The notes under the pieces: generated by a model
Told to the model about the DNA's origin: nothing
Seen by the model: only the letters and a program-made list of their open reading frames with translations
The model's database searches: none
From: Gemmatimonadota bacterium
GTDB taxonomy: Bacteria; Gemmatimonadota; Gemmatimonadetes; Palauibacterales; Palauibacteraceae
Length of the DNA: 9,395 nt
Direction: 5' to 3'
Assembly (NCBI GenBank): GCA_029863105.1
Contig: JAOTWC010000049.1
Location: 1 to 9,395 of the forward strand
In this document: positions 1 through 6,440 of the stretch, one piece after another
Numbering within the stretch: position 1 is the stretch's first letter
How the letters are laid out: each line of letters begins with the position of its first letter
Position numbers and translations under genes: made by a program

Positions 1-102
1 GCCCCGCTGTCCGGACGTCATGCCCATCTGCCGAACCGAACTGCCCACCGAATACTCGTCGTCTGCCGGGTCAGCGTGTTGCTGGCTGGCAAGGCCCGCG
101 GA
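1..102. other. Left-edge stretch without a supportable gene
   Basis: This is DNA downstream of msrA. On the minus strand a short frame starting at ATG 27..25 stays open to the window edge (nine codons), but it has no clear Shine-Dalgarno sequence and is too short to judge. The plus strand is open in one frame, continuing as an antisense shadow of msrA. I see no T-rich terminator, repeat or RNA gene here. Confidence 0.4.
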
Positions 103-112
103 CTAGTCCGCG
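97..112. repeat. 16-base perfect palindrome across the msrA stop codon
   Basis: CGCGGACTAGTCCGCG reads identically on both strands. The msrA stop (TAG on the minus strand, 105..103) lies in its centre. As RNA it could form a six-pair stem with a CTAG loop. No T-tract follows on the minus strand, so a classical intrinsic terminator is not supported. It could be a weak 3'-end hairpin, a protein-binding site, or chance in GC-rich DNA. Confidence 0.5.
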
Positions 113-648
113 ATCGCACTCTCTTTCCGAATCTCCGCAAATTGCTTTCGGAATTTCGCGACCTTCGGATCGATCACGAGCCGGCAAAATCCCGCATTCG
201 GATTTCGGGCGTAGTACTCCTGATGCTCCTTTTCAGCGGGGTAGAACACCTCGAGCGGTGCGACTTCCGTGACCACCGGGTTCGGCCATAGCCCCGAAGC
301 ATCCAGCGCCTCGATCGCTTCCTCGGCGGCACAGGCCTGGTCGCCGTCATGGGAGAGGACGATCGACCGGTATTGCGAGCCCACGTCGGCTCCCTGGCGA
401 TTCAGCGTGGTAGGATCGTGGACGGAGAAGAACACATCGAGCAGGTCCCGGAAGCCAATGACCGCGGGGTCGAACGTGACCTGCACGACCTCTGCGTGCC
501 CGGTGTCGGTCTCGCAGACCTGACGATATGTCGGATACTCCGTGTGGCCACCGGCATATCCCACCGCGACGTCCTCCACACCCACCAGGTCCCGAAAAAT
601 CGGTTCGAGGCACCAGAAACAGCCCCCACCGAACGTTGCTCGCGCCAT
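103..648 (-). CDS. msrA: Peptide-methionine (S)-S-oxide reductase MsrA
   Basis: The enzyme reduces the S-epimer of methionine sulfoxide, free or in proteins, back to methionine, using thioredoxin as reductant. The product is 181 residues, a usual length for a one-domain MsrA. The catalytic motif GCFWC is at residues 9-13, with C10 as the nucleophile. Other family blocks are YAGG (31-34), a TGHAEVV block near 49-55, the VFFSVHDPTTLNRQGADVGS region (72-91), and the FYPAEKEHQEYY region (135-146) followed by FCRLVI (154-159). C13, C45, C106 and C155 are further cysteines; which of them resolves the sulfenic acid is not certain. There is no signal peptide, so it is probably cytoplasmic. ATG 648 is chosen because the family N-terminus begins there and GGGAGAG (minus strand, 659..653) lies just upstream; an upstream in-frame start would add 25 unlike residues. 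No msrB is fused or adjacent. It is divergent from the stress-protein genes, which fits an oxidative-stress role. Confidence 0.96.
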   Translation of the reverse strand: MARATFGGGCFWCLEPIFRDLVGVEDVAVGYAGGHTEYPTYRQVCETDTGHAEVVQVTFDPAVIGFRDLLDVFFSVHDPTTLNRQGADVGSQYRSIVLSHDGDQACAAEEAIEALDASGLWPNPVVTEVAPLEVFYPAEKEHQEYYARNPNAGFCRLVIDPKVAKFRKQFAEIRKESAIAD

Positions 649-752
649 GCTTCTCTCCCGTTCTCGCTGTCCGGATATGTAGTAAAAGCCCGCTGAAACC
701 GCTAACTTGAAGCAGCCCCCCACATGCGGCTGTGTCGAGAGGAGGTTGCCCG
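649..752. promoter_or_regulatory. Divergent intergenic region msrA / usp
   Basis: These 104 bases between two divergent start codons must hold the 5' signals of both genes unless either is transcribed from farther away. An AT-richer core lies near 674-687 (around ATATGTAGTAAAA). I could not match a convincing -35/-10 pair on either strand. The Shine-Dalgarno sequence for the plus-strand gene is GGAGG at 741-745, seven bases before ATG 753. The one for msrA is at 653-659. Confidence 0.35.
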
Positions 753-1685
753 ATGCTTACCATCGAAAAGGTCCTCTGCCCGACGGATCTATCCGATTCT
801 TCGCTGCGGGCGATCCCGCTCGCAACCCAGATGGCGAAGCTCCACGGGGCGGACCTGCATCTGTTCCATATCTATCTGCTGCATTCCCTGGCGGCCATCG
901 ACAGTGACAAGCCGTATCCGGGAGAAGAGGAAGCGCGGCAAGCGCTGGAAGTATCCGCGACGGAAGTCCCGTGGAGCAAGGTCGTGCACAGCGTGGGCCG
1001 TGCCGTCCACGCAGCGCCGGCCATTCTCGACTACGCAGACAGCAAGGCGATCGATCTGATCGTCATGGGATCCCACGGTCGTCGGGGTTTCCGCCGTCTT
1101 CTGCTCGGCAGCGTGACGGAGGAAGTCGTTCGGCTGGCGACATGTTCCGTCCTGGTGGTCAGGGACGCCGAAGAGGTCGTCATTCCGTCGGAAATCGACC
1201 GCGTCCTCGTACCGGTCGACTTCAGCAAGTATGCGAGGGTGGCCACGACGTATGGACGGGAGTTGGCGTTGGCGTGGGACGCGCATCTCGAACTACTCCA
1301 CGCGGTCGAGCCGCCCGTGTACTCCGAGATGTCGTTGCCGGTGGTGACGAGAGACGAAGAGGCGCGGTTGATAGCGGAAGAGAACATCGCCCGACTGGCC
1401 GAAGAACTGAGCCCGGGCCCGTCCGTGTCCGTCAGCGTGACGGTGGGGCAGGCGGCCGATACGGTGATCAAGGAAGCCGCTCGAACGGAAAAGACGCTCC
1501 TGGTGATGCCCAGCCACGGGCACACCGGGATCGAAAGACTCCTGCTCGGGAGCGTGACGGAGCGCGTGCTGCGCCGTGCGCCGTGTCCGGTACTCGTGGT
1601 CAAGGCTGGAGGAAGAGAGCTGCGGCCGGCCGGCTCCCGCCAGGACGGCGAGACGTTCGCGGACCCGCCGACAGCCGGGGTCTAG
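753..1685 (+). CDS. Tandem-domain universal stress protein (UspA family)
   Basis: The 310-residue protein has two Usp domains, roughly residues 3-137 and 148-285. Each opens with a conserved strand ending in Asp (D12 in PTDLSD; D156 in PVDFSK). Domain 1 carries the complete ATP-binding motif G-2x-G-9x-G-S (G106, G109, G119, S120). In domain 2 the first Gly is Pro (P253, then G256, G266, S267), so nucleotide binding there may be altered. Residues 286-310 form a polar, proline- and glycine-rich tail that looks like an interdomain linker and not part of a Usp fold. Usp proteins are cytoplasmic and associated with survival under stress; no specific substrate can be inferred. ATG 753 is preferred over GTG 732 because GGAGG lies seven bases before it and the Usp fold begins immediately. 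The stop TAG directly abuts the GTG of the next Usp gene in the same frame, so the two may once have been, or may still be, read as one protein. Confidence 0.93.
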   Translation: MLTIEKVLCPTDLSDSSLRAIPLATQMAKLHGADLHLFHIYLLHSLAAIDSDKPYPGEEEARQALEVSATEVPWSKVVHSVGRAVHAAPAILDYADSKAIDLIVMGSHGRRGFRRLLLGSVTEEVVRLATCSVLVVRDAEEVVIPSEIDRVLVPVDFSKYARVATTYGRELALAWDAHLELLHAVEPPVYSEMSLPVVTRDEEARLIAEENIARLAEELSPGPSVSVSVTVGQAADTVIKEAARTEKTLLVMPSHGHTGIERLLLGSVTERVLRRAPCPVLVVKAGGRELRPAGSRQDGETFADPPTAGV

Positions 1686-1688
1686 GTG
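1683..1688 (+). other. In-frame stop/start junction TAG-GTG between Usp genes
   Basis: The TAG ending the two-domain Usp and the GTG starting the single-domain Usp are adjacent codons of one reading frame, with no frame change. A weak GGGG (1677-1680) lies five bases before the GTG. Either ribosomes reinitiate here, some read through TAG to give a 454-residue three-domain protein, or the TAG is a nonsense mutation or base-call error in a three-domain gene. Confidence 0.85.
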
Positions 1689-2117
1689 TACGACCACTTC
1701 ATCGTTCCGGTGGACCTGTCGGACCGGAACGCCGGGGCGATCGACACGGCTCGGGAGCTGGCGCGCCTGACCGGCGGGCGGGTGACGCTCATGCACGTCG
1801 TAGAGACGCTCGACTTGCCGTACGACGAAGTCGCCGAGTTCTACGCCCGGCTCGAAGAGTCGGCAGCCGGGAAGCTGGAGAGCCTCCTGGAGCCACTGAA
1901 AGACTCGGGCGTCGAGTTCGAACGCCGAATCGTATTCGGTGATCCCGCCGAAGAAATCATAGACTTCGCGGCCCAATCGGCGGACTCGTTGATCGTGTTG
2001 CGGTCGCACCGGGTGGATCCGTCCACGCCGACGCACGGATGGGCGACGCTGAGCTACAAGCTCGCGATCCTGGCGACCTCGCCGATCCTGCTGGTGAAGC
2101 GCGACGATCCGAATTAG
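1686..2117 (+). CDS. Single-domain universal stress protein, ATP motif degenerate
   Basis: This 143-residue protein is one Usp domain. It starts with the typical first strand and Asp (HFIVPVD, D10), has TLMHVVE as the second strand (34-40), and ends with a last strand ILLVK (134-138). The usual G-2x-G-9x-G-S/T loop is missing: after the SLIVLRSH strand (101-108) comes VDPSTPTHGWATLSYKLAI. This resembles the Usp subgroup with a GW-TLSYK segment, so ATP binding is doubtful (inference). The GTG start is taken because it begins the fold exactly and follows the previous stop. The only ribosome-binding hint is GGGG at 1677-1680, which suggests translational coupling to the upstream gene. Cytoplasmic, probably co-transcribed with the upstream tandem Usp and possibly with mtnA 43 bases downstream. 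Confidence 0.88.
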   Translation: MYDHFIVPVDLSDRNAGAIDTARELARLTGGRVTLMHVVETLDLPYDEVAEFYARLEESAAGKLESLLEPLKDSGVEFERRIVFGDPAEEIIDFAAQSADSLIVLRSHRVDPSTPTHGWATLSYKLAILATSPILLVKRDDPN

Positions 2118-2160
2118 GGTGGGCTGTCAGTGTGCGCGAGCCGATGTTATTTCCTAGCGC

Positions 2161-3210
2161 ATGCTGCCAGGCGAGCTGGAACCGATCACTTACGTCGACG
2201 GAGCAGTGCGCATACTGGACCAGACGCGCCTGCCCCACGACGTCGTGCGTCGATGTCTCGAAACACTCGACGACACGGCGCACGCCATTCGAGCGATGCG
2301 CGTCCGCGGAGCGCCGCTGATTGGAGTTACGGCGGCCTATGGAATGGCGCTCGCCATGCGGACGGATCCGTCTGACGCGAACCTGGGTGCCGCTGCAGAG
2401 ACACTGTTGGCTACCCGTCCGACCGGCGTGAACTTGAGGCGAGTCATCGTCGGTCTGCGTGCCATGCTGGCAAGTGCGGCACCGGCCGATCGCGAGATCC
2501 GGGCTTTTGAGGAAGCGGATCGCCTGCGTGAGGAAGACATCTCGATGAACCGGGCGATCGGCGATCATGGCCTGCCGATTCTGCGTCGGATAGCGAACCA
2601 CAAGGATGGACCTGTCCAGGTGCTCACCCATTGCAACGCCGGGATCCTTGCCACCGCGGGCTATGGGACCGCCACCGCGCCGATGTACCGTGCATTCGAC
2701 GAAGGGCTCCCGCTCCACGTGTGGGTCGACGAAACTCGCCCCCGGAACCAGGGCGCTTCGCTCACCGCCTGGGAACTGGGCCAGGCTGGAATCCCGCATA
2801 CCGTGATTGTCGACAACGCCGGTGGGCACCTGATGCAGCACGGTCTCGTCGACGTGTGCATCGTGGGGACGGATCGAACCCTCGTCTCCGGCCACGTCTG
2901 CAACAAGATCGGAACGTATCTGAAGGCACTGGCCGCCCATGACAACGGGATTCCGTTCTACGCGGCCGTGCCGGGACTGTCCATCGACTGGGACGCCACC
3001 GATCCGGACGCGGTGCCGATCGAGGAGCGAGACGGCCGGGAGGTGGCGGAGCTGGCAGGCGTGCGGCTGGTACCGGCCGGAACGCCGACTGCGAATTACG
3101 GTTTCGACGTGACTCCGGCCCGTCTCGTTACCGGCCTTATCACGGAAAGAGGAGTCTGCGCGGCTTCAGAAGCCGGCCTGCGCGGCCTGTATCCGGAGGT
3201 CGCGAGTTGA
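2161..3210 (+). CDS. mtnA: S-methyl-5-thioribose-1-phosphate isomerase (MtnA, aIF2B-like family)
   Basis: The family converts the aldose 5-methylthioribose-1-phosphate (or 5-deoxyribose-1-phosphate) to the ketose, in methionine salvage or the DHAP shunt. At 349 residues the length is standard. Visible motifs are LDQTRLP (19-25), RGAPLIGVTAAYG (49-61), THCNAG with the catalytic Cys (C158), WVDETRPRNQGASLTAWEL (188-206), VGTDR with the catalytic Asp (D238), and CNKIGTYLKAL (247-257). Both catalytic residues are present, so the protein looks active. ATG 2161 is the first possible start because an in-frame TAG lies at 2155-2157. No Shine-Dalgarno sequence is visible before it, so translation may be leaderless or depend on the upstream Usp gene. 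The downstream FucA-like aldolase overlaps its stop codon. That pairing favours a DHAP-shunt role over the full methionine salvage pathway, for which no mtnB, mtnC, mtnD or mtnW-like gene is present here. Confidence 0.95.
   Translation: MLPGELEPITYVDGAVRILDQTRLPHDVVRRCLETLDDTAHAIRAMRVRGAPLIGVTAAYGMALAMRTDPSDANLGAAAETLLATRPTGVNLRRVIVGLRAMLASAAPADREIRAFEEADRLREEDISMNRAIGDHGLPILRRIANHKDGPVQVLTHCNAGILATAGYGTATAPMYRAFDEGLPLHVWVDETRPRNQGASLTAWELGQAGIPHTVIVDNAGGHLMQHGLVDVCIVGTDRTLVSGHVCNKIGTYLKALAAHDNGIPFYAAVPGLSIDWDATDPDAVPIEERDGREVAELAGVRLVPAGTPTANYGFDVTPARLVTGLITERGVCAASEAGLRGLYPEVAS
3195..3199 (+). promoter_or_regulatory. Shine-Dalgarno sequence fixing the TTG start of the aldolase
   Basis: GGAGG lies seven bases before TTG 3207 and inside the last codons of mtnA. 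The TTG overlaps the mtnA stop as TTGA (3207-3210). This arrangement supports translational coupling and selects TTG over the next Met codon (residue 17), which would remove conserved N-terminal helix residues. Confidence 0.8.
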
Positions 3211-3848
3211 TCAACTACGCCCAGCGCACCCAGGTGATCGCCGCGGCCCGACACATGGAAGACCGCGGGCTCACGCAGGGAACTTCCGGCAACGTGTCGG
3301 TCCGGTTCGCCGAGGGCATGCTGATTACGCCGTCCGCGGTGCCGTACTCGACGATGGAACCGTCCGATCTGATCACCATGTCGCTGGAGGGGAGAGTCCG
3401 CGGCGTACCTCGCGGGCGGCTGCCATCCACCGAATGGCGAATGCACGCCGGGATCTTCGCGCACGGACCGGACATCGGGGCGATTATCCACGCGCACCCC
3501 CCCTGGTCGACGGCCCTGTCATGTCTGCGCAGAGATATTCCGCCGTTTCACTACATGGTGGCCGCGGCGGGCGGCACGGTAATCCGCTGCTCCGGGTACG
3601 CGACGTTCGGGACGCAGGAGCTGGCCGACGCCGCACTCCAGGCGCTCGGTGATCGCAGGGCTTGCCTGCTGGCCAATCACGGGATCATCGCGTGCGGGAA
3701 TTCCCTGGACGCAGCGCTTCGTCTGGCGATCGAAGTCGAAGCCCTGGCCGGTCAGTACATGCGCGCCCTGTCGGTGGGCGAGCCCGCTCTGCTGACGGAC
3801 GCACAGATGGCGAGCGTGTTGGAGGAGTTCAAGACCTACGGGCGATGA
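3207..3848 (+). CDS. Class II aldolase, fuculose-1-phosphate aldolase-like (probable DHAP-shunt Ald2)
   Basis: This 213-residue cytoplasmic metal-dependent aldolase aligns by eye along its whole length with E. coli FucA. Shared blocks are GTSGNVSVR (25-33), LITP (39-42), PSTEW with the catalytic Glu (E76), HAH metal ligands (H95, H97), HYMVAAAGG (115-123), YATFGT (131-136), NHG with the third metal ligand (H158), and the C-terminal EEFKTYG (206-212). Compared with FucA, the phosphate-site TG is SA (S43, A44) and the SSE is STE, so substrate preference may differ. The class II aldolase family also includes MtnB dehydratase, but the FucA-type blocks make an aldolase more likely. Overlap with mtnA suggests it splits 5-methylthioribulose-1-phosphate or 5-deoxyribulose-1-phosphate into DHAP plus (methylthio)acetaldehyde or acetaldehyde, as known for Ald2 of the DHAP shunt (inference). 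The gene ends 13 bases from the convergent molybdenum-hydroxylase gene. Confidence 0.9.
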   Translation: MINYAQRTQVIAAARHMEDRGLTQGTSGNVSVRFAEGMLITPSAVPYSTMEPSDLITMSLEGRVRGVPRGRLPSTEWRMHAGIFAHGPDIGAIIHAHPPWSTALSCLRRDIPPFHYMVAAAGGTVIRCSGYATFGTQELADAALQALGDRRACLLANHGIIACGNSLDAALRLAIEVEALAGQYMRALSVGEPALLTDAQMASVLEEFKTYGR

Positions 3849-3861
3849 GGACGCGTGAAGT

Positions 3862-6258
3862 TCAACCCGACTCCGACTCCGGCGCCGCGTCTGCCCGGGC
3901 GGCCTGCAACGCCCGCCACACCCGGTCCGGCGTGAACGGGAGACGGTCGATCCGCACCCCGACGGCGTCGAAGATCGCGTTGGCGATGGCCGGTAGCGAC
4001 GGATGGAGCGGACCCTCGCCGGCCTCCTTCGCGCCGTACGGACCCTCGGGGTCGTTCGCCTCGACGATCAGCGGAATGAACTCCGGGCAGTCGAGCGAGG
4101 TGGGGATCCGGTAGTCCAACAGCGACGGGGCGTCGTGAAGGCCTCCCTCCGGAGTCCCGCGCTTGACCCGCTGGTGCTCCATCACGGCTTCGGCGAAGCC
4201 CATATACGCCGAGCCCTCCATCTGGCCCTCGACGAGCATTGGATTCAGGGCCCGTCCGCAGTCGTGGGCGACCCAGATCTTCCTGACGTTCACGAAGCCG
4301 GTGTGTTCGTCCACCTCGACCTCGGCGACATGGGCCGTGAAGCTGTACGCCGGCGATGCGCCGATCGTTCCGCCCCGATAGTCTCCGTGCACACCCTCCT
4401 TCGGCGTGTTGTAATGGCCGACCGCCCCCAGCGTGCCATGCTCCGCCTCGGCGAGCATGAAGGCCCGCGCGATCGGCATCCGTTCCCCGCCGGCCAGCGC
4501 CCATCCGTTCGCCAGACGGACCTGCTCTGCACCGACGCCGGTCGCAGTCGCCACCGAGGCGCGCACCTTCGTCCCCAATTCACGACAGGCCATCATTACG
4601 GCGTTGCCGACCATCAGCGTCTCCCGCGACGAATACGCTCCGAGGTCGACGGGAGTCAGATCGGTGTCGGCGCTGACCACGCGCACATACTCGACGGGCA
4701 CGCCCAGCTCCTCGCACGCGATGTAGGCCATCGTGGAGTCCGATCCCTGCCCGATCTCCGACGCACCATGCAGGACGGTCACGCGGCCCGAGCGCTCGAT
4801 CTGCACCTGCGCGGAAGCCTGCGGCATGTCGTTGGGATAGATCGGATAGTTCGTGCCCGAGATGTAGCAGGATCCAGCTACGCCGAGGCCGTGGCCCCGA
4901 GGCAGCCTGCCGTACCGGTTCTTCCAGTCGCTCGCGTGCTCCACCTTGTCCAGGCACTCCATGAACCCGTTCGACTGCACCCGAAACTCGTTCACCGTGC
5001 GTCCGAGACCCATGAAGTTGCGCCGGCGCAGTTCGATCGGATCGATTCCCAGCTTCTCGGCCAGCTTGTCCAGCGACACCTCGAATCCGAATCGCGGTTG
5101 GACGGACCCGTGCCCCCGCTTCGGACCGCACGGCGGTTTGTTCGTATAGACGCGCGTGGCGTCGAACCGATACGTCTCGACGTCGTACGGCGCCATGAGG
5201 AGCTGACCGCTGTAGTAGGCGGTCACCAGGCCGAACGACGCGTAGGCACCGCCATCGAGCAGTAGCTTTCCATCGACGGCCCGGATGCGGCCGTCCGCCG
5301 TAGCGCCGACCCGGTAGGACATGTCCATCGGATGCCGTCCGCGGTGGGAGTAGAACAGCTCCTCGCGCGTGTACAGAATCTTCACGGGCCGCCCGGTCCG
5401 CATGGCGAGCAGCGCCACGGCGAACTCCAGGTCGAACGGCTCCGACTTACCGCCGAACGCACCTCCGACAGCCGGCTGTACGACCCTAACCTCCGCCACG
5501 TCGAGATCGAGAACGCGCGCCAGCTCACGCTGGAGGTAGTGCGGGACCTGCGTCGAGGACCACACCTCGAGCAGCCCGTTCACATTCCGGCGCGCGACCG
5601 CGCAATGGGGCTCGATCGGTGTGTGTGTCGTGCCGTGGAAGTAATACTCACCTTCCACGGTCACGTCGGAGCCGGCCATCGCCTCGTCGACGTCCCCGAA
5701 TTCCAGATGGACGTGTTTCGTGATGTTTCCGTTCCGACCTTCCTTCTTAGCCTCATGGATCGGATTTCCGGACGCCTCGAGCGCTTCCTCCGGCTCGAAC
5801 AACGGCGGCAGAATCTCGTATTCCACCCGGATTCGAGTCAGCGCTTCGTTCGCCGTGTCTTCGTCCACGGCCGCCACGGCCGCCACGGCATCGCCCACGA
5901 AACGCACCTTGTCGAAGGCCAGTGCATGTTCATCACGGGTCCACGGAATGATGCCGTAGGCCAGCGGCATGTCCCGTCCCGTAATCACACTTTGAACGCC
6001 AGGGATCGCTTCGGCATCGCTCGTGTCGATCGCCACGATGCGGGCGTGCGGATGGGGGCTGCGAAGTATCTTCCCGTGGAGCATTCCCGGCAGGACGATG
6101 TCGTCCGTGTAGATCTCGGAGCCCGTGGACTTGCGATGCCCGTCGACCCTGCGGCTTCGACGCCCGAGACGCGACAGATCGTGCGGGGCCAGCGCCTCGG
6201 CGGCGCCCGGATCCGGCGCGGTCTCAGCCTGCTTCCTCAGGAGTTCCTCAGGATGCAT
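3862..6258 (-). CDS. Xanthine dehydrogenase-family molybdopterin-binding subunit
   Basis: This 798-residue catalytic large subunit belongs to the molybdenum hydroxylases, which move O or H between water and a substrate C-H, with electrons passing through a [2Fe-2S] subunit and usually an FAD subunit. The N-terminal aldehyde oxidase/xanthine dehydrogenase a/b hammerhead domain covers roughly residues 43-155 (TGSEIYTDDIVLPGML, then ILRSPHPHARI). The molybdopterin-binding region follows, with VGGAFGGK (264-271), PPCGPKRGHG (375-384), GASEIGQGSDS (498-508), AYSSRETLMVGNA (541-553), and GAKEAGEG near the C-terminus with the presumed catalytic Glu (E748). Several of these (YSHRGRHP, PPCG..RGHG, AYSSR) resemble the alpha subunit of 4-hydroxybenzoyl-CoA reductase more than classical xanthine dehydrogenase, but the substrate cannot be fixed from this. 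ATG 6258 is forced by an in-frame TGA six bases upstream; GGAGGG (minus strand, 6277..6272) is rather far, about 13 bases. No Tat signal is visible. Partner FeS and FAD genes and maturation factors are absent from both flanks, which is unusual. Confidence 0.9.
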   Translation of the reverse strand: MHPEELLRKQAETAPDPGAAEALAPHDLSRLGRRSRRVDGHRKSTGSEIYTDDIVLPGMLHGKILRSPHPHARIVAIDTSDAEAIPGVQSVITGRDMPLAYGIIPWTRDEHALAFDKVRFVGDAVAAVAAVDEDTANEALTRIRVEYEILPPLFEPEEALEASGNPIHEAKKEGRNGNITKHVHLEFGDVDEAMAGSDVTVEGEYYFHGTTHTPIEPHCAVARRNVNGLLEVWSSTQVPHYLQRELARVLDLDVAEVRVVQPAVGGAFGGKSEPFDLEFAVALLAMRTGRPVKILYTREELFYSHRGRHPMDMSYRVGATADGRIRAVDGKLLLDGGAYASFGLVTAYYSGQLLMAPYDVETYRFDATRVYTNKPPCGPKRGHGSVQPRFGFEVSLDKLAEKLGIDPIELRRRNFMGLGRTVNEFRVQSNGFMECLDKVEHASDWKNRYGRLPRGHGLGVAGSCYISGTNYPIYPNDMPQASAQVQIERSGRVTVLHGASEIGQGSDSTMAYIACEELGVPVEYVRVVSADTDLTPVDLGAYSSRETLMVGNAVMMACRELGTKVRASVATATGVGAEQVRLANGWALAGGERMPIARAFMLAEAEHGTLGAVGHYNTPKEGVHGDYRGGTIGASPAYSFTAHVAEVEVDEHTGFVNVRKIWVAHDCGRALNPMLVEGQMEGSAYMGFAEAVMEHQRVKRGTPEGGLHDAPSLLDYRIPTSLDCPEFIPLIVEANDPEGPYGAKEAGEGPLHPSLPAIANAIFDAVGVRIDRLPFTPDRVWRALQAARADAAPESESG
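5865..5889 (-). repeat. Nine-base tandem repeat inside the molybdenum-subunit gene
   Basis: CCACGGCCG occurs twice in tandem followed by a seven-base partial copy. It encodes the Ala-Val-Ala rhythm of residues 124-132 within a conserved hydrophobic strand, so it is probably a codon-level by-product of that protein sequence. It could be a slippage site. Confidence 0.6.
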
Positions 6259-6440
6259 GTGTCAGGTCAGCCCTCCGTTGGTGACATAAAGTTACGTGAA
6301 TCTAGCCTTCCGTGATGCCGACGGACCACCGGGCGTCGTCCCGCTCCGAATCCGTCAGCCGGTTTTGAGTTTGGAGCCCGTCCCTGCAATATTCGTCGAT
6401 TGAAGCTGAAGGACCCAGGGACCGATCGCAGAGGAAACCC
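6259..6440. promoter_or_regulatory. Divergent intergenic region between the molybdenum subunit and the secreted propeller protein
   Basis: These 182 bases separate two divergent starts and hold no convincing gene. An AT-rich patch at 6281-6303 (around ACATAAAGTTACGTGAAT) could hold the minus-strand promoter; TAACTT on that strand (6294..6289) is a possible -10 without a good -35. A better plus-strand candidate lies at 6365-6393. The plus-strand Shine-Dalgarno sequence is AGAGGA, ending at 6435, five bases before ATG 6441. Confidence 0.4.
6365..6393 (+). promoter_or_regulatory. Candidate sigma70-type promoter for the secreted protein gene
   Basis: TTGAGT (6365-6370) and AATATT (6388-6393) are 17 bases apart, and a TG one base before the -10 gives an extended -10 element. 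Each hexamer matches four of six consensus bases. This would place transcription start near 6400, leaving a leader of about 40 bases. It is a by-eye match, and promoter consensus in this organism is unknown. Confidence 0.3.

Noticed and set aside
971..1942. 323-codon plus-strand frame overlapping both Usp genes
   Set aside because: It is an Arg/Gly-rich shadow in another frame; the Usp frames carry the real motifs and the ribosome-binding site.
1957..2940. 327-codon minus-strand frame opposite mtnA
   Set aside because: mtnA motifs, including both catalytic residues, identify the plus strand as coding.
3207..3848. Reading the class II aldolase as MtnB (methylthioribulose-1-phosphate dehydratase)
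   Set aside because: Next to mtnA this is the obvious first guess, but the HYMVAAAGG, YATFGT and EEFKTYG blocks and the PSTEW Glu are of the FucA type.
4003..5265. 420-codon plus-strand open frame inside the molybdenum-subunit gene
   Set aside because: It is antisense to a well-supported gene, has Arg/His-rich composition, and shows no recognisable domain.
6320..6357. Six-base inverted repeat GACGGA / TCCGTC in the divergent intergenic region
   Set aside because: The arms are short, 26 bases apart, and expected by chance at this GC content.
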